A stretch of DNA of 46,214 nucleotides from Zygnema cylindricum (lineage: Eukaryota; Streptophyta; Zygnematophyceae; Zygnematales; Zygnemataceae). Of the stretch, positions 32,841-42,715 are shown in pieces. Below the pieces are notes generated by a model. It had not been told where the DNA came from. It worked only from the letters and a program-made list of their open reading frames with translations, and ran no database searches. The first letter of the stretch is position 1. The number at the start of each line of letters is the position of its first letter. The translations under genes were made by a program, and so were the position numbers. The DNA is taken from assembly GCA_037447655.1 (NCBI GenBank), contig JBBHKE010002776.1, forward strand, positions 1 through 46,214, in the 5' to 3' direction.

Positions 32841-33213
32841 AGTGTTAATATTTTTTTCGCCACTTAAAACAACTTTCTCCGTACATGCTTGTCGGATTGC
32901 GGATCTGACGATTGCGACTGAAATCCAAGATTCTCACCTTCCCATTGGCGGCCTCAAATTGAAAATCGGACAAGTGTGTACGGAGAAATGATGTTTTAAG
33001 TGGCATAAAAGTTATTAACCCTAAAGTAGAACCTGTCTAAAACAATACTCCTGGGACCGGTGGTTGGTATTGAATTAGAGAGGTTATTGAATTACGACGC
33101 TGCGATGTAATTCACTATTGAATGGTCAGGACCGGGCACAAATATTGAATTATGGAGGTTATTGAATTAGGCAGTATTGAATTAGACAGGTTCTACTTGT
33201 AGCGATACACGGT
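32841..33213 (+). mobile_element. Family B MITE hosting a pogo-like MITE
   Basis: It contains GCCACTTAAAACAAC, TCCGTACATGCTTGTCGG, GACAAGTGTGTACGGAG and GTTTTAAGTGGC, and ends AGCGATACACGGTG before TA. The right end is split at 33022 by a 176-bp insert. The left terminus is fused to a family A end (CGGTGTA at 32836-32842). Confidence 0.8.
33024..33199 (+). mobile_element. Pogo/Emigrant-like MITE, about 176 bp
   Basis: Inverted ends AAGTAGAACCTGTCTAA and TTAGACAGGTTCTACTTG are flanked by TA (33022-33023 and 33200-33201), with inner repeats of TATTGAATTA and GGGACCGG near the left. Pogo-group MITEs such as Arabidopsis Emigrant have ends of the type CAGTAAAACCTCTA... with GGGACC inside and TA targets. 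The first base is shifted by one between the ends. Confidence 0.85.
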
Positions 33214-33301
33214 GTACTGATTTTCAAATCATTGGAAGTACACTCTGAAACATAGTACGGATAACATTCTCTAAAAAACAAAGCTATTGTACTGTACAGT
33301 A

Positions 33302-33514
33302 CATCGCCTATTGCTATGTGTTAATAATTTTTTTGCCACTTAAAACATATTTTTCCAATACACACTTGTCCCTTTTTCACATGGAGACCGCCGATTCGAA
33401 GGTGAGAATCATGGATTTCAATCGCAACCGTCAGATCCACAATTTGAAAATTGTGTACGGAAAAAAATGTATTAAGTGGCAAAAATATCATTAACACTAA
33501 TAGCGATACACGTT
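33302..33514 (+). mobile_element. Family B MITE, 213 bp
   Basis: CATCGCCTATTGCTATGTG and CTAATAGCGATACACGTTG ends between TA dinucleotides, with GCCACTTAAAAC and TTAAGTGGC subterminally. An internal ACACACTTGTCC motif pairs with ATTGTGTACGG. Confidence 0.8.
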
Positions 33515-34064
33515 GTACTTTACAGTGTTTCGGGTTACGTGAGAGTTAAAGTTCAACCTTCTTAGCCGCGTCAAACATCGAGCATCCGTGTTACATTCCG
33601 TACCTCCTATTCGTATTTTGTACGAATATCCTTATGCTGGACACTTTTATATTCGGCATTTTCTCCTACACGACAAAATACTTTTTTAGCGTGTTGCCGC
33701 AGCAATTCGTATACCCCAAAGACAAGTCTGCTGCCTTGTGTCCTTCGACTCCTTTCCGGCGCACGTGAAAATAGAAAAAGTACCTATTTCACTCTCTATT
33801 ATGTACTTTTTAATCAGTGTGAGCCTTTAAAGTACTGATTCTAATAACTGGCGAAAGAGTCGACACTCGTCAGAGGACAAAACTGAGACTTTTGTATCGC
33901 TGACGCCAATCCATTCCGTACAGTACTTTCCAGACTGTACCTTGCGTGCTGTTAACTTTAATGTATACCGTACGGAGATGTATGTAGATTGCCTTCATTG
34001 TCACTGCAGCCATGGCCGCCCGCAAGCATATAAATTATAAAAAAAACCCTAAAATATCAATCAC

Positions 34065-34068
<4 letters not shown>
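33515..34068. other. Upstream flank of the kinase gene; no gene seen
   Basis: Non-repetitive mixed-composition DNA. No long frame or RNA gene is recognised; it may hold distal promoter elements. Confidence 0.4.
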
Positions 34069-34147
<79 letters not shown>

Positions 34148-34256
34148 CTCTCTTGCTTTCTTCGCCACGCTCTCAACCTTCGGCACTCCCTCTCTTCTGC
34201 TTTTTCCTCCTTACTTTTCTGTCTTTCCTCTTTGTTCCTCTCGTCTCTCGTCTCTC

Positions 34257-34347
<91 letters not shown>

Positions 34348-34375
34348 TCTCTCTCCCCCTCTCATTGTCTCTCCT
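34069..34375 (+). repeat. Two long (CT)n microsatellites
   Basis: An almost pure (TC)n runs over 34069-34143, then a C/T-rich bridge, then (CT)n over about 34256-34342 tailing into CTCCC. Both are about 150-440 bp upstream of the kinase start. The long Ser/Leu or Arg/Glu frames they produce are artefacts. GA/CT repeats near plant promoters can bind BPC-type factors; whether these do is unknown. Confidence 0.95.
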
Positions 34376-34450
34376 CTCTCTTAACCTGTCAATTCTCTCC
34401 CTCCATTCCTCCAACGTACCAACACAAATCTAAAACTGTCAATGTTAAGA

Positions 34451-34460
34451 CAATATAAAG
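34451..34460 (+). promoter_or_regulatory. Possible TATA box of the kinase gene
   Basis: AATATAAAGA lies about 50 bases before the start codon, in an AT-rich stretch following the (CT)n tracts. The distance would leave a very short leader, so the true start could use other AT-rich sites nearby. Confidence 0.3.
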
Positions 34461-34508
34461 AAATAAATATAAATTATAAATTTATATCTCCATTATGCCC
34501 TTTTAAAC

Positions 34509-36057
34509 ATGGCTCTTCCGTCCAGACATTCCGCGTCCGTACACACCGCGTCCGTACAAGACGTGTACTTTGACCGTACAAACTCCAGCGCCGCCGACAC
34601 CAGCAGCAGCGGCGTTTCCTCCGAAATTTTCGACCAGGAAAACATAAACCCTAATTTTCCAAAACCTGCCGAACCGCAAAAAGACAAATCAACTGCTGAC
34701 GTCATCATCCTCCATCCTCCCGGTCGTACGGAACAACGTACGGACATCCGTACGGATTGTCGTACGGACATTCCTACACTCATGAATTCGGAGTCGGTGA
34801 AAGAATCCGACGAGCAGTGGAGCTTAGGAGCAGGGAAGGAGGAGGAGGTAGAGGAGAAATGGAGACCTCTAAAGGGGTACGAAAAATGGAATATCGATTT
34901 AGAAAAATTGTACTTGGGGAAAAAAATTGCGTCAGGAACGTACGGAAGAGTGTACCTCGGAATGTACGGAAATCGTGACGTCGCAGCCAAGATTATGAAA
35001 GGGGGTGCAGGGATAGGTGAGGAGGAGATCGAGAAGGTGGCGAAGCAGTTCAAACAGGAGGTGAAGATGTACGCCAGAGTGGCGCACAAGAATATTGTGG
35101 AGGTGGGGGGAGAGGGAGGGGGAATGGGCAGGGGAGGGGGGGGGAGAGAGGAGGGAGGAGGGGGATAAGGAGGGGGGAGAGGGGAATGGGGAGGGGAATG
35201 GGGGAGGATTTTGTTTTTAGAATTGCAGCTACATTGTGTTAAATATTGGTGCAGCTCTCCCTTTCTGTGTTCTTCTCTAACTGTCCCTCTCTACCCCCCT
35301 CTCTCTCCTCCCCTTTTCCCCTCCCTCTCCCTCTCTCTCCCTTTCCCCCCCGCTCTTTCCCTCTCTCTCTGTCTCACTCTCTTTCTCCCTCGCTCCCTCT
35401 CTCTCTCTCTCTGTTTGTCAACCAACTCCCAAATTTCGACTCGCAAACTTTCTTCCCGATGGAAAATTCTTCGAGGATTTCTACTGATTGACATTTTTTT
35501 ACTGACATTTTTTTCTTTTTCTTTTCCCTTTTCTTTTCCTTCTCCTTTTTCCTTTTCCTTTTCCTTTTCCTTTCCCTTTCCCTTTTCTTTCTCTTTTCCT
35601 TTTCCCTTTCGTTTTCCTTTTCCTTTCCCTTTTTTTTTTCTTTCCCTTTCCCGTTCCCTTTCCTTTCCCTTTTGCTTTCCTTTCCCCTTTTATTTTCCTT
35701 TTTCTTCCTCTTTCGTTTCCCTTCCCTTTTCTCCTCCCTTTCCCTTTCCCTTTTCCCTTTTCTTTTCCTTTTCTTTCCTTTTTCTTTTCCTTTTCCCTCG
35801 ACCCTTTGTGGTTCAGTTCCTCGGAGCCTCCCAAAAACCTCCTCTCTTCCTCATCCTCACGGAGTTTCTATGTAACGGAACGTTGAGGAGTTTCCTCCAA
35901 CAGAGAGAGGAGCCCCTCACGAGTCTCCAAGTCGTGACGATGGCTCTCGACATCGCTCAGGGAATGGCCCACCTCCAAAGCCATGTCAGTTTCCGTTCTG
36001 TTCTCTCTCTCTCCCTCTCTCTTCTTACTCTCTCCGCAGTTCTCTTCTTCTTCTTCT

Positions 36058-36088
<31 letters not shown>

Positions 36089-38295
36089 GCGCTCTGCCTC
36101 CCTCTCCCTCCCTCCTTCCCTCCCTTTTTGTTGAATTCAGTTAGCGCTTATATTTATGTTTATCTATATTTCACTCTCTATATCGAATCTTCGAATACAT
36201 GTATACAAAACGTCCTCGTTTTCTTAAGATTTTAACCGCTGTTTACACTCAATACTGTGAGTTTTTTTCCATTACGAGGTATTTGCATTCGAAAGCCTTC
36301 CGTTTTCAAGTGTCACTGTACTTGTTTTGGAAGTTCTTGGACGGATGAATCTGGTCTCTATTGCTGACCAGGTACAGAAGAAGCTGCAGGGAGTCATCCA
36401 CAGGGACCTGAAGTCGGAGAATCTCATCATTGCAGAGGACGGGACAGTCAAAATCGTTGACTTTGGAGTCGCTCGATTGGGGATGCAGGGTATGGAGATG
36501 ACTGCGGAAACGGGTACTTATCGATGGATGGCACCAGAGGCAAGCGTTCCCCCCCTCTCTCTCTCTCTGTTTTTCATTTTCTCTCTCTCCCTCTCTCTCT
36601 GTTTTTCATTTTCTCTCTCTTCCTCTCTTTCTATTTTCATTCGCTCTCTCTCTCTCTCTCCCTCTCTCTCTCTCTTTCATTCTCTCTTTCCACCACCTTC
36701 TCCACTTGTGCATTTTTTATGGTCCTCTGCCTTTCCAGCCTTATAGTTGTTTCCATCCATTTGTTTCTCCATCTCTTTCTCGTTCTTGCTTTCCTCTCTC
36801 TTCCCTATCCACTCATTATTGCCCTTTTTTCTTTCCTCTCTCTCATTTTCTTCCTCTCGTCCTCCTCCAGCTCCCTCTCCCTCCTTTTTTTCTTCCTATT
36901 ATGCCTTGCCCCCTCCTTCTCCCTCTCTCTCTCCCTTGACTTCTCTGTCACTTTCCTTGTCTGTTTTTTATCCCCTTTTCCCTCTCTCTTCCTTTTTCTT
37001 CCTCCTCCTTGCCGACTTGTCCTTTTCATCCATACTTCCCCTCTCCTTCTTCTCTACTCTTTCCTCTTCAACCTTAGTCGAACAGAACATTCATAACCTT
37101 TTTATTTCATTTTTTTTTCCTGTTTAACCATCATTTTAAATTCACCCAATTATCGAAATAACTTTTGCAACTAAATTTCAAAACAAGACGTTTTAGTTTT
37201 TTTTTTTTTTTTACCTCGATTTAACAACAAAAGCAGTCACAACTGTGAATGCCGTATCGCATCAAAAGAAACTCATATCAGAAAGTTTCTACTACTACGT
37301 TTTTACTTTTCGTTTCTAAATTTCATTTATTTTTCTTACCTACTCCTACATCTTTACTTTTCGTTTCTATAGTTTATACATTTTCTTACTTCTAAAAATT
37401 CTCAACAGAAATTTGTTTTTTTTCAGATGATTGAACATAAAGCCTACGACTACAAAGTGGACGTTTATAGTTTTGGAATTGTTTTTTGGGAACTTGTAAC
37501 GGGAGAAGTTCCGTTTTCCGGAATGACAGCCGTTCAAGCCGCATTTGCCGTGGTCAATAAGGTACATCCTCGCACAATTATTAGTGTGGATTGCATTCAG
37601 TAATATGTACGTCTTGTCTGAATAGAATGGTTTGCCTACTAGATTAGGTTCACTAAAGGACGGTACGGGTTAATAATTTACAACCGATTTTAAATTTTGA
37701 TGGTGTTACTAAGAAAAGAGATGTTTGAAAATTGGTGTGGATTTAAATCAAACTGGTGTGGATTCAGTGCATGTTTTGGTCTGATTCAATTATTTTTGAT
37801 TCGATCTGATTTGCTTTGGTTCAGTCTTTTATGGTTCGGTGCGGTTTGGTTTTTGGTCCGGTGAATTAAGAAATCTCATCACTAAGATTGATTAATGGTC
37901 TACATTGAAGGAAATTTTTATGTTGGTATCATTTTGTATTTTGCTTTTCTTTTGTCGCTACGGTTTATGTTTTCTCCAACTTTTTGTCCCTCAAAATCTT
38001 CGCGGGATACTGATTTTTCTGACATGTTACGACGTTTCTTGGTACACATTTTTCGCAGAATGCTCGTCCTCCTATTCCCGAGAAAGTTTCAACAGTTTTT
38101 TCAAATTTTATCGAAAGTTGTTGGCATTCAAACCCGAATCATCGACCCGATTTTTTTGCGATTGTAGAAACACTGAAAAAGATGCAAAATGACCTTAGTG
38201 GGAATTCGGGAAGTTTGCTAAAATCGATCTCCATTAAAGATAAAGTGGTCAAAAACAGATGGTTTCCTTCGTGTTTCTGTAGAAAGCATCTCTAA
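34509..38295 (+). CDS. Raf-like (STY-type) dual-specificity protein kinase, 427 residues, five exons
   Basis: Exons 34509-35102, 35817-35984, 36390-36539, 37427-37561 and 38059-38295 join without shift; every intron is phase 0. The start AAACATGGC has a good context. Residues 1-120 are a Ser/Asp/Glu-rich, probably disordered leader. The kinase domain spans about 127-400. Visible motifs: glycine loop IASGTYGRV (140-148; the first Gly is Ala, as in plant STY kinases), VAAK with Lys161, helix-C Glu184, gatekeeper Thr213 in [12 protein letters not shown] (258-265), DFG (278-280), [13 protein letters not shown] (292-304), Asp316 and Arg378. The activation segment and the overall order match plant STY8/17/46-type Raf-like MAPKKKs, which phosphorylate Ser/Thr/Tyr and, in Arabidopsis, chloroplast transit peptides. 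All catalytic residues are present, so it should be active. No ACT domain is seen at the N terminus, unlike Arabidopsis STY kinases, so substrate assignment is uncertain. The tail ends CFCRKHL. Confidence 0.93.
35103..35816 (+). other. Kinase intron 1: purine-rich start, pyrimidine-rich body
   Basis: GT-AG intron. The first about 110 bases are almost all G/A (GGGGAGAGGGAGGGGG-type), the rest mostly C/T including TTTTCC/TTTCCC arrays (35505-35800). The two parts are complementary in type, so the transcript could fold back on itself and the DNA could form triplex structures. Confidence 0.85.
35985..36389 (+). other. Kinase intron 2
   Basis: GTCAGT donor and GCAG acceptor. Nearby upstream AGs (36370, 36380) are rejected because only the acceptor at 36388-36389 gives the expected [12 protein letters not shown] spacing. 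(CT)n lies at 36060-36090. Confidence 0.85.
36540..37426 (+). other. Kinase intron 3, GC-AG type
   Basis: The donor reads GAG|GCAAGC and the acceptor TTTTCAG|ATG. This is the only join that gives the conserved [14 protein letters not shown] sequence. GC-AG introns normally have a donor close to AG|GCAAGT, as here. The body is C/T-rich. Confidence 0.88.
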
Positions 38296-39379
38296 TTATG
38301 ATTCTGGTTTCACAGTTTCCGTTCCAGTTTCAGTTTCCGTTTCTGTTTCAGTTCCCGTTTCAGTTTTTGTTTAAGTTTCCGTTTCCCCAGGTTTGGTTTC
38401 CAGGTACTGTTTTACTTTCAGTTTCGCTTCCGTTTCCAGTTTCAGTTTTGGCGTTTTTTCCCTTTCGGTTCAGTTTCCGGTTCTGGTTTTTCTCCTTTTC
38501 CTTTTTTTTTTCCTTTTTTTTTACTTTGTTTTTTTCCGGTTTCCGTTTCATTTATGCGACTCAAAAAGGTTCGGTTTTGGATTTCCTTGCGAGGTGTTTT
38601 TGTGGAAAAAAGTCGGAAACGCGGGAATTTTTCTTTTTTATGATTCTGTAGTTTTTTTTTTTTATTCATATGCGAGTTAAGGAGGCAAGAGGAAAAATCG
38701 AGGAATATAATTCTGGATAACGATTTTTTGATAGACATTATTCGGGTTTTATGTAAGTTTTACAAAAGGGGAATTTCTATCTTTTTTCTGGTTCTATTAT
38801 TGTAAACAATTGTTCGATAAATTTTTTTTTTAAGTAAATCTTCAACTACGAAGAGTTAGATTAAAAAAAAGTGAAAATAAAGGATATCTTAATCAGGTTT
38901 AGATTTGAAAATTGAGGAAATTTTAGATGTAGATCTCCAAAAGTTTATATAAAAATAGAGTATAAATAACGCGGAAGTTTTTTTTATTTTGGAGTTTTTG
39001 GAGTGCAAAATATTGTTATATGTTGTATTCGATATATAAAGATAATATGAAATATACAAATATATGTTGTATATTTTTACAGTTAAAATTGACCTAGTTT
39101 ATAAATTAGGGCAGCTTAGTATAGGATCAGAAACATTTTTTTTGTTATCATTTTTTTTTTTTTTTTTAAGTGTTTGTTTGTTAATATTTTGGGAATTTTG
39201 GATATTGAAACGATGTCATCCGAAGAGGAGAGATACTCTTATAATATAATTATATGATATATTTTTTTAAAGTTGTTTTTGTGGACAAAAATGTTGAATA
39301 TATTGAGCATTTGTAGAGCATTTTGGTTTTGGGAATTTCAATGAAAGGAAAAAATATTGTTGAGCTGATTGTATTAGGA

Positions 39380-39455
<76 letters not shown>

Positions 39456-39590
39456 ATTACATATCCTATATATTCTCCTCTGCTCGGCTCGGCTGGTGTT
39501 TTCATTTTGACTTTTGTTTCGTTTCTTTTTCATTTTTTGTATTTCTTTATTTTTTCTGCGGGAGTATCCAAAATAAATAAAAGGAAAAAA
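38296..39590. other. 3' flank of the kinase gene with simple repeats
   Basis: 38310-38475 holds many GTTTCAGTTTCCGTTTC-type hexamer repeats. 38500-39380 is AT-rich. AATAAATAAAAGG at about 39573-39585 is a poly(A)-signal-like word, but it is far from the stop. No second gene. Confidence 0.5.
39381..39452. repeat. (TA)36 microsatellite
   Basis: Uninterrupted TA dinucleotides over about 72 bp. The Tyr/Ile frames through it are artefacts. Confidence 0.97.
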
Positions 39591-39912
39591 AAAAGGTTTT
39601 TAACTAACAGCCAAATCTCATAGGAAGTCAGAGAGAGGGAGAGGAAGGGAGGAGGAGGGAGGGCGCGCGGGGAGAGAGAGGTGGAAGGGGAGGGAGGGAG
39701 AGTTTTCTCCTAATTTGTCTTCTGGTCTCCTGTTATGTCCTGGGCATACATCGGCAGACAACATAACCCTAAATAACGCACCGAATCGAATCATCAGCAA
39801 ACACCGTATCGTATCGAATGGTCACGTATCCTCGTCATCATTGGTCCACATCTCATAGTGGTATCGTAGAGCATAAGCATCCGATGTACTTCTCTGTACA
39901 TCTCACATCAAA
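39591..39912. other. No gene seen; purine-rich stretch
   Basis: 39628-39705 is a GA/GGGA-rich tract. No coding region or RNA gene is recognised. Confidence 0.45.
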
Positions 39913-40105
39913 GGTCGCAATCGGGTACCCGAATCCGACCGTACCCTAATTTTGTTTTTTTTGTTTTGAATCACCCGGCCGAATCCGGCCGGCCCCCAAA
40001 ATTTGGCACCCGGATCCGTTCCGGATCCGAAGCGTCCTGACGTACGGATCTAGTATGGATAGAGTACGGATAAGGTACGGATTCGGGTAACCTATTGTGA
40101 CCTCT
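39913..40105. mobile_element. Small family G element with CCGG-type palindromes
   Basis: It begins AAGGTCGCAATCGGGTACCCG and ends CGGGTAACCTATTGTGACCTCTG, an inverted pair. The interior has GGCCGAATCCGGCCGGCC and GGATCCGTTCCGGATCC palindromes. Confidence 0.6.
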
Positions 40106-40163
40106 GTCGCACATTATCGGCCGATATATCGCCATGCGATGCATGAAGCTACGCAACCCTGGT

Positions 40164-40560
40164 CAGAGGTCGCAAAAGTCAAAAAATTTCATACCCGAAA
40201 CCGACCGTTTTTTTTTTTCAAAATCTGAGTAACCGACGCCCGACCGAGTTTTGTCACGCTCCAAAATTGTTAACCGTTAACCGACCGTCGTTTACGAAAA
40301 AAAAAATTAACCAAATCTTGATTTTTCGCGACTAACCGTGCCCGCCCGTAACCGAAAAAGTACAAAATTAATCAATGTACGACGGAATAAGCCAATAATT
40401 ACGATTTGTCGCGTTTCCTAAGATTTGCGAAATGAATAGTGTACTACTGTGTCAGATTTGCGACGCTTTGTCGCGTTCCCCAAGATTTTCGAAATGAATA
40501 GTGTACTACCGTGTCAGATTTGTGACGCTTTGTCGCGTTCCCTTTGATTTGCAAAATAAA
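40164..40560. mobile_element. Family G element, reverse of 12131-12752 in part
   Basis: It starts AGAGGTCGCAAAAGTC. AACCGACCG, GTTAACCGTTAACCGACCG and CGCGACTAACCGTGCCCGCC follow, then repeated GTCAGATTTGCGACGCTTTG units (about 40450, 40518 and again 40799). The same units, reversed, lie at 12390-12510. Confidence 0.6.
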
Positions 40561-40575
40561 TAGCTTACTACAGTA

Positions 40576-40791
40576 CACCGCGCATCGTTATTAGTGTCAA
40601 AGTTTAAATAGCGTAAAAAAAAAAAGTGTTATTGATTCTAATTTAGTGCCTGAAACGTGGCAGATTATGGTCCATGTCCTTAAATAGCGTTGCTAATTTA
40701 AATTCGAAAATCATGTATACTAATTGCGGGAAAAAATCAAGATTTTAAGAACCCAAATTAGAGTTAATAACACTAATAACGATGCGCGGTG
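40576..40791 (+). mobile_element. Family A-type MITE, 216 bp
   Basis: CACCGCGCATCGTTATTAGTG ends, exact over about 20 bp, between TA dinucleotides (40574-40575 and 40792-40793). It is a shortened relative of 6938-7477 and is inserted within family G DNA, since GTGTCAGATTTGCGACG follows directly. Confidence 0.85.
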
Positions 40792-40851
40792 TACCGTGTC
40801 AGATTTGCGACGCTAATCATGATGTCACGTACTTCCACGATGCCAAAGAGT

Positions 40852-40943
40852 ACCAATACAATATGGGTCTTAAGGGCATATTGTATGTTTTGCATACAAT
40901 AGGCATACTGTATGGGCCTACTTTCACCTACTTTTGAACTATG
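40852..40943 (+). repeat. Family C right-end fragment
   Basis: CCAATACAATATGGGTCTTA through CCTACTTTTGAACTATG matches 32638-32730 almost exactly. The rest of the element is absent. Confidence 0.8.
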
Positions 40944-41045
40944 GTTCTTACACATAGGGACACTTGAAAAGCGGGTCCGTCGGATCCGCGCTAAAATACA
41001 AAGTAAGTTCGCTAAGTTACAAGTACATGGGGACATACCCTAACA
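40944..41045. repeat. Family E-related fragment
   Basis: CATAGGGACACTTGAAAAG, AATACAAAGTAAGTTCGC and TACATGGGGACATACCCTAA match the fragment at 18480-18580 and family E ends. Confidence 0.6.
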
Positions 41046-41059
41046 CGACGCATTTATAT

Positions 41060-41190
41060 TTGTTTAAATATGTACTTTTGTTTATAATGTACTTTTGTTT
41101 AAATATGTACTTTTGAGTTATAATGTACTTTTGTTTTGGAATGCACTTTTGTTTAAATATGTACTATATGTACTTGTTAAATAATTGTAC
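41060..41190 (+). repeat. Short tandem repeat of TGTACTTTTGTTTA
   Basis: Alternating TTTAAATATGTACTTTTG and TTATAATGTACTTTTG units, about five in all. Confidence 0.75.
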
Positions 41191-42715
41191 TTTGACACTT
41201 TTCTCTCCTTTAGAGAAGCGTCGATCGGACGGTTCCTAATCATTTTCTCGACATTCACGTATGCTGCTTAACTTTACGTCACGTGTCCGATTTTGATTCT
41301 AGAAAGGTTCGCTTTTTTTGAAGGATTGACACGTGGCAGAGCCACCCATGCACCACGCTGCAGTCATTTTTCCTTTTTCTCACGTACTTTTTTTTTTCTC
41401 CGAACACTATTTTTTTTTTTTTTTTTGTGACCATTTCTTTTGGTGATTTTTTTTTTTTTTTTTTCCGTACACTTTTTTTTTTCTTTTTTTTGTGACCATT
41501 TCTTTTGGTGATTTTTTTTTTTTCATTTGGTCTTTGGCGGCAATTTTTTTCCGTACGGCTATGCGTCACTTTTTTTTGGTCTGGGCTGAAAAATCCACTT
41601 CAGGTATTTGTACGGAAAGATTATTCTGCAGGAAATATTGTTTGAACGAAAGCTAATCTTAACGGCTGATTTTTTTTTTCCCGTCGGATTTCTGTACGGC
41701 AGTGTAATAATAATATCACTCGCACCAAAATATTCGAACAGTTTTGTGATTTTTTCGAACTATTTTAGTATTTAAATTATAAAAAAAAAAAGAGAAAGTG
41801 AATCTGAATATGACACGTGTCATCGTAAATGCCGAAGATGAACCGATTTGATTCAGCAATATATATTTTTTATTTTTTTAGTGCGAATATTTAAATCGTA
41901 CTAAAATTTTATTCGTGCGGACTTTCTCCATACTAAATCATTTCTTCTTGCATCATTTTTCTGTCGCTTTTTCTACAAACGACGTGATGAGTGTCTTGTT
42001 TATCCTTCTGACAATCCGAATAAATTAATAAAACCAAAAACTTAAAAGATAAATATCTTGTTTGATAAGAAGCTTCCCAAAATGTCAAAAACATTTGTCC
42101 ACACTAAATTGGATATCTCGGAGTTTCACTTTTGAGTATAAGTGTCATTTTTTGGGAAAGATAAAGAAAAACTTAAAAAAGTAAAGTTCTTGTTTTCTCA
42201 AATTGCTCACAAGAAAAAGATAAAAAGTAAAAAGACAAAAACAAAACAAAGCAAAGAAAAAGAAAACAACCAATTCAGAAAAGGGATTTAAAAAGGAAGA
42301 AGGAAGCAGCAAAGTTTTTTACAAAGTTTTAAAGTTATAATTAAAGTTTTAAAAATTCTTCCATCACTTTTGCGGAAAAAAAAAGAAATAAAAATTGAAA
42401 TTCATTACATTCTCAGAAAAAACAAAGAGAAAGAAAAGAAAAAAAAACTATAATCTTATACAATAATAATTATATTTTGAGCTCTAATATATATATTTTT
42501 GATAAAATTTGAAGTTCCGGCATCTTAAAATCTCAATTTCTATTGTTGTCATACCTTTTTTTTTTCATTGTTTTTTTCCCAATTTTTCCTTTCATTTCAT
42601 TCAGAATTCATTCAGAATTCATTCATATTTCATTCAAGATTTACTTAATTTCTATTTAAATTTGATTTAAATTTCCACAAAATCTTTTTTACTTTTTTTT
42701 TCAGAATCAGAAAAA
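41191..42715. other. No gene seen; AT-rich upstream flank
   Basis: It contains two copies of TTTGTGACCATTTCTTTTGG followed by T runs (about 41425 and 41490), poly-A/T tracts and a CATTCAGAATT triplicate at 42600-42630. It should include the promoter of the gene that starts at 42716, but no specific site stands out. Confidence 0.45.

Noticed and set aside
34012-34458. Long Ser/Leu (and minus-strand Arg/Glu) open frames
   Set aside because: They are translations of (CT)n/(GA)n microsatellites upstream of the kinase gene, without any codon structure.
35211-36134. 307-residue Phe/Ser/Pro-rich open frame
   Set aside because: Only 35817-35984 is a real exon. The rest is pyrimidine-rich intron that happens to lack stops.
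36524-37127. Overlapping Ser/Leu/Phe-rich frames
   Set aside because: They lie in the C/T-rich GC-AG intron of the kinase; the kinase join bypasses them.
38360-38680. Phe/Lys-rich frames after the kinase stop
   Set aside because: They arise from GTTTC-type hexamer repeats and T runs; the kinase reading ends properly at 38295.
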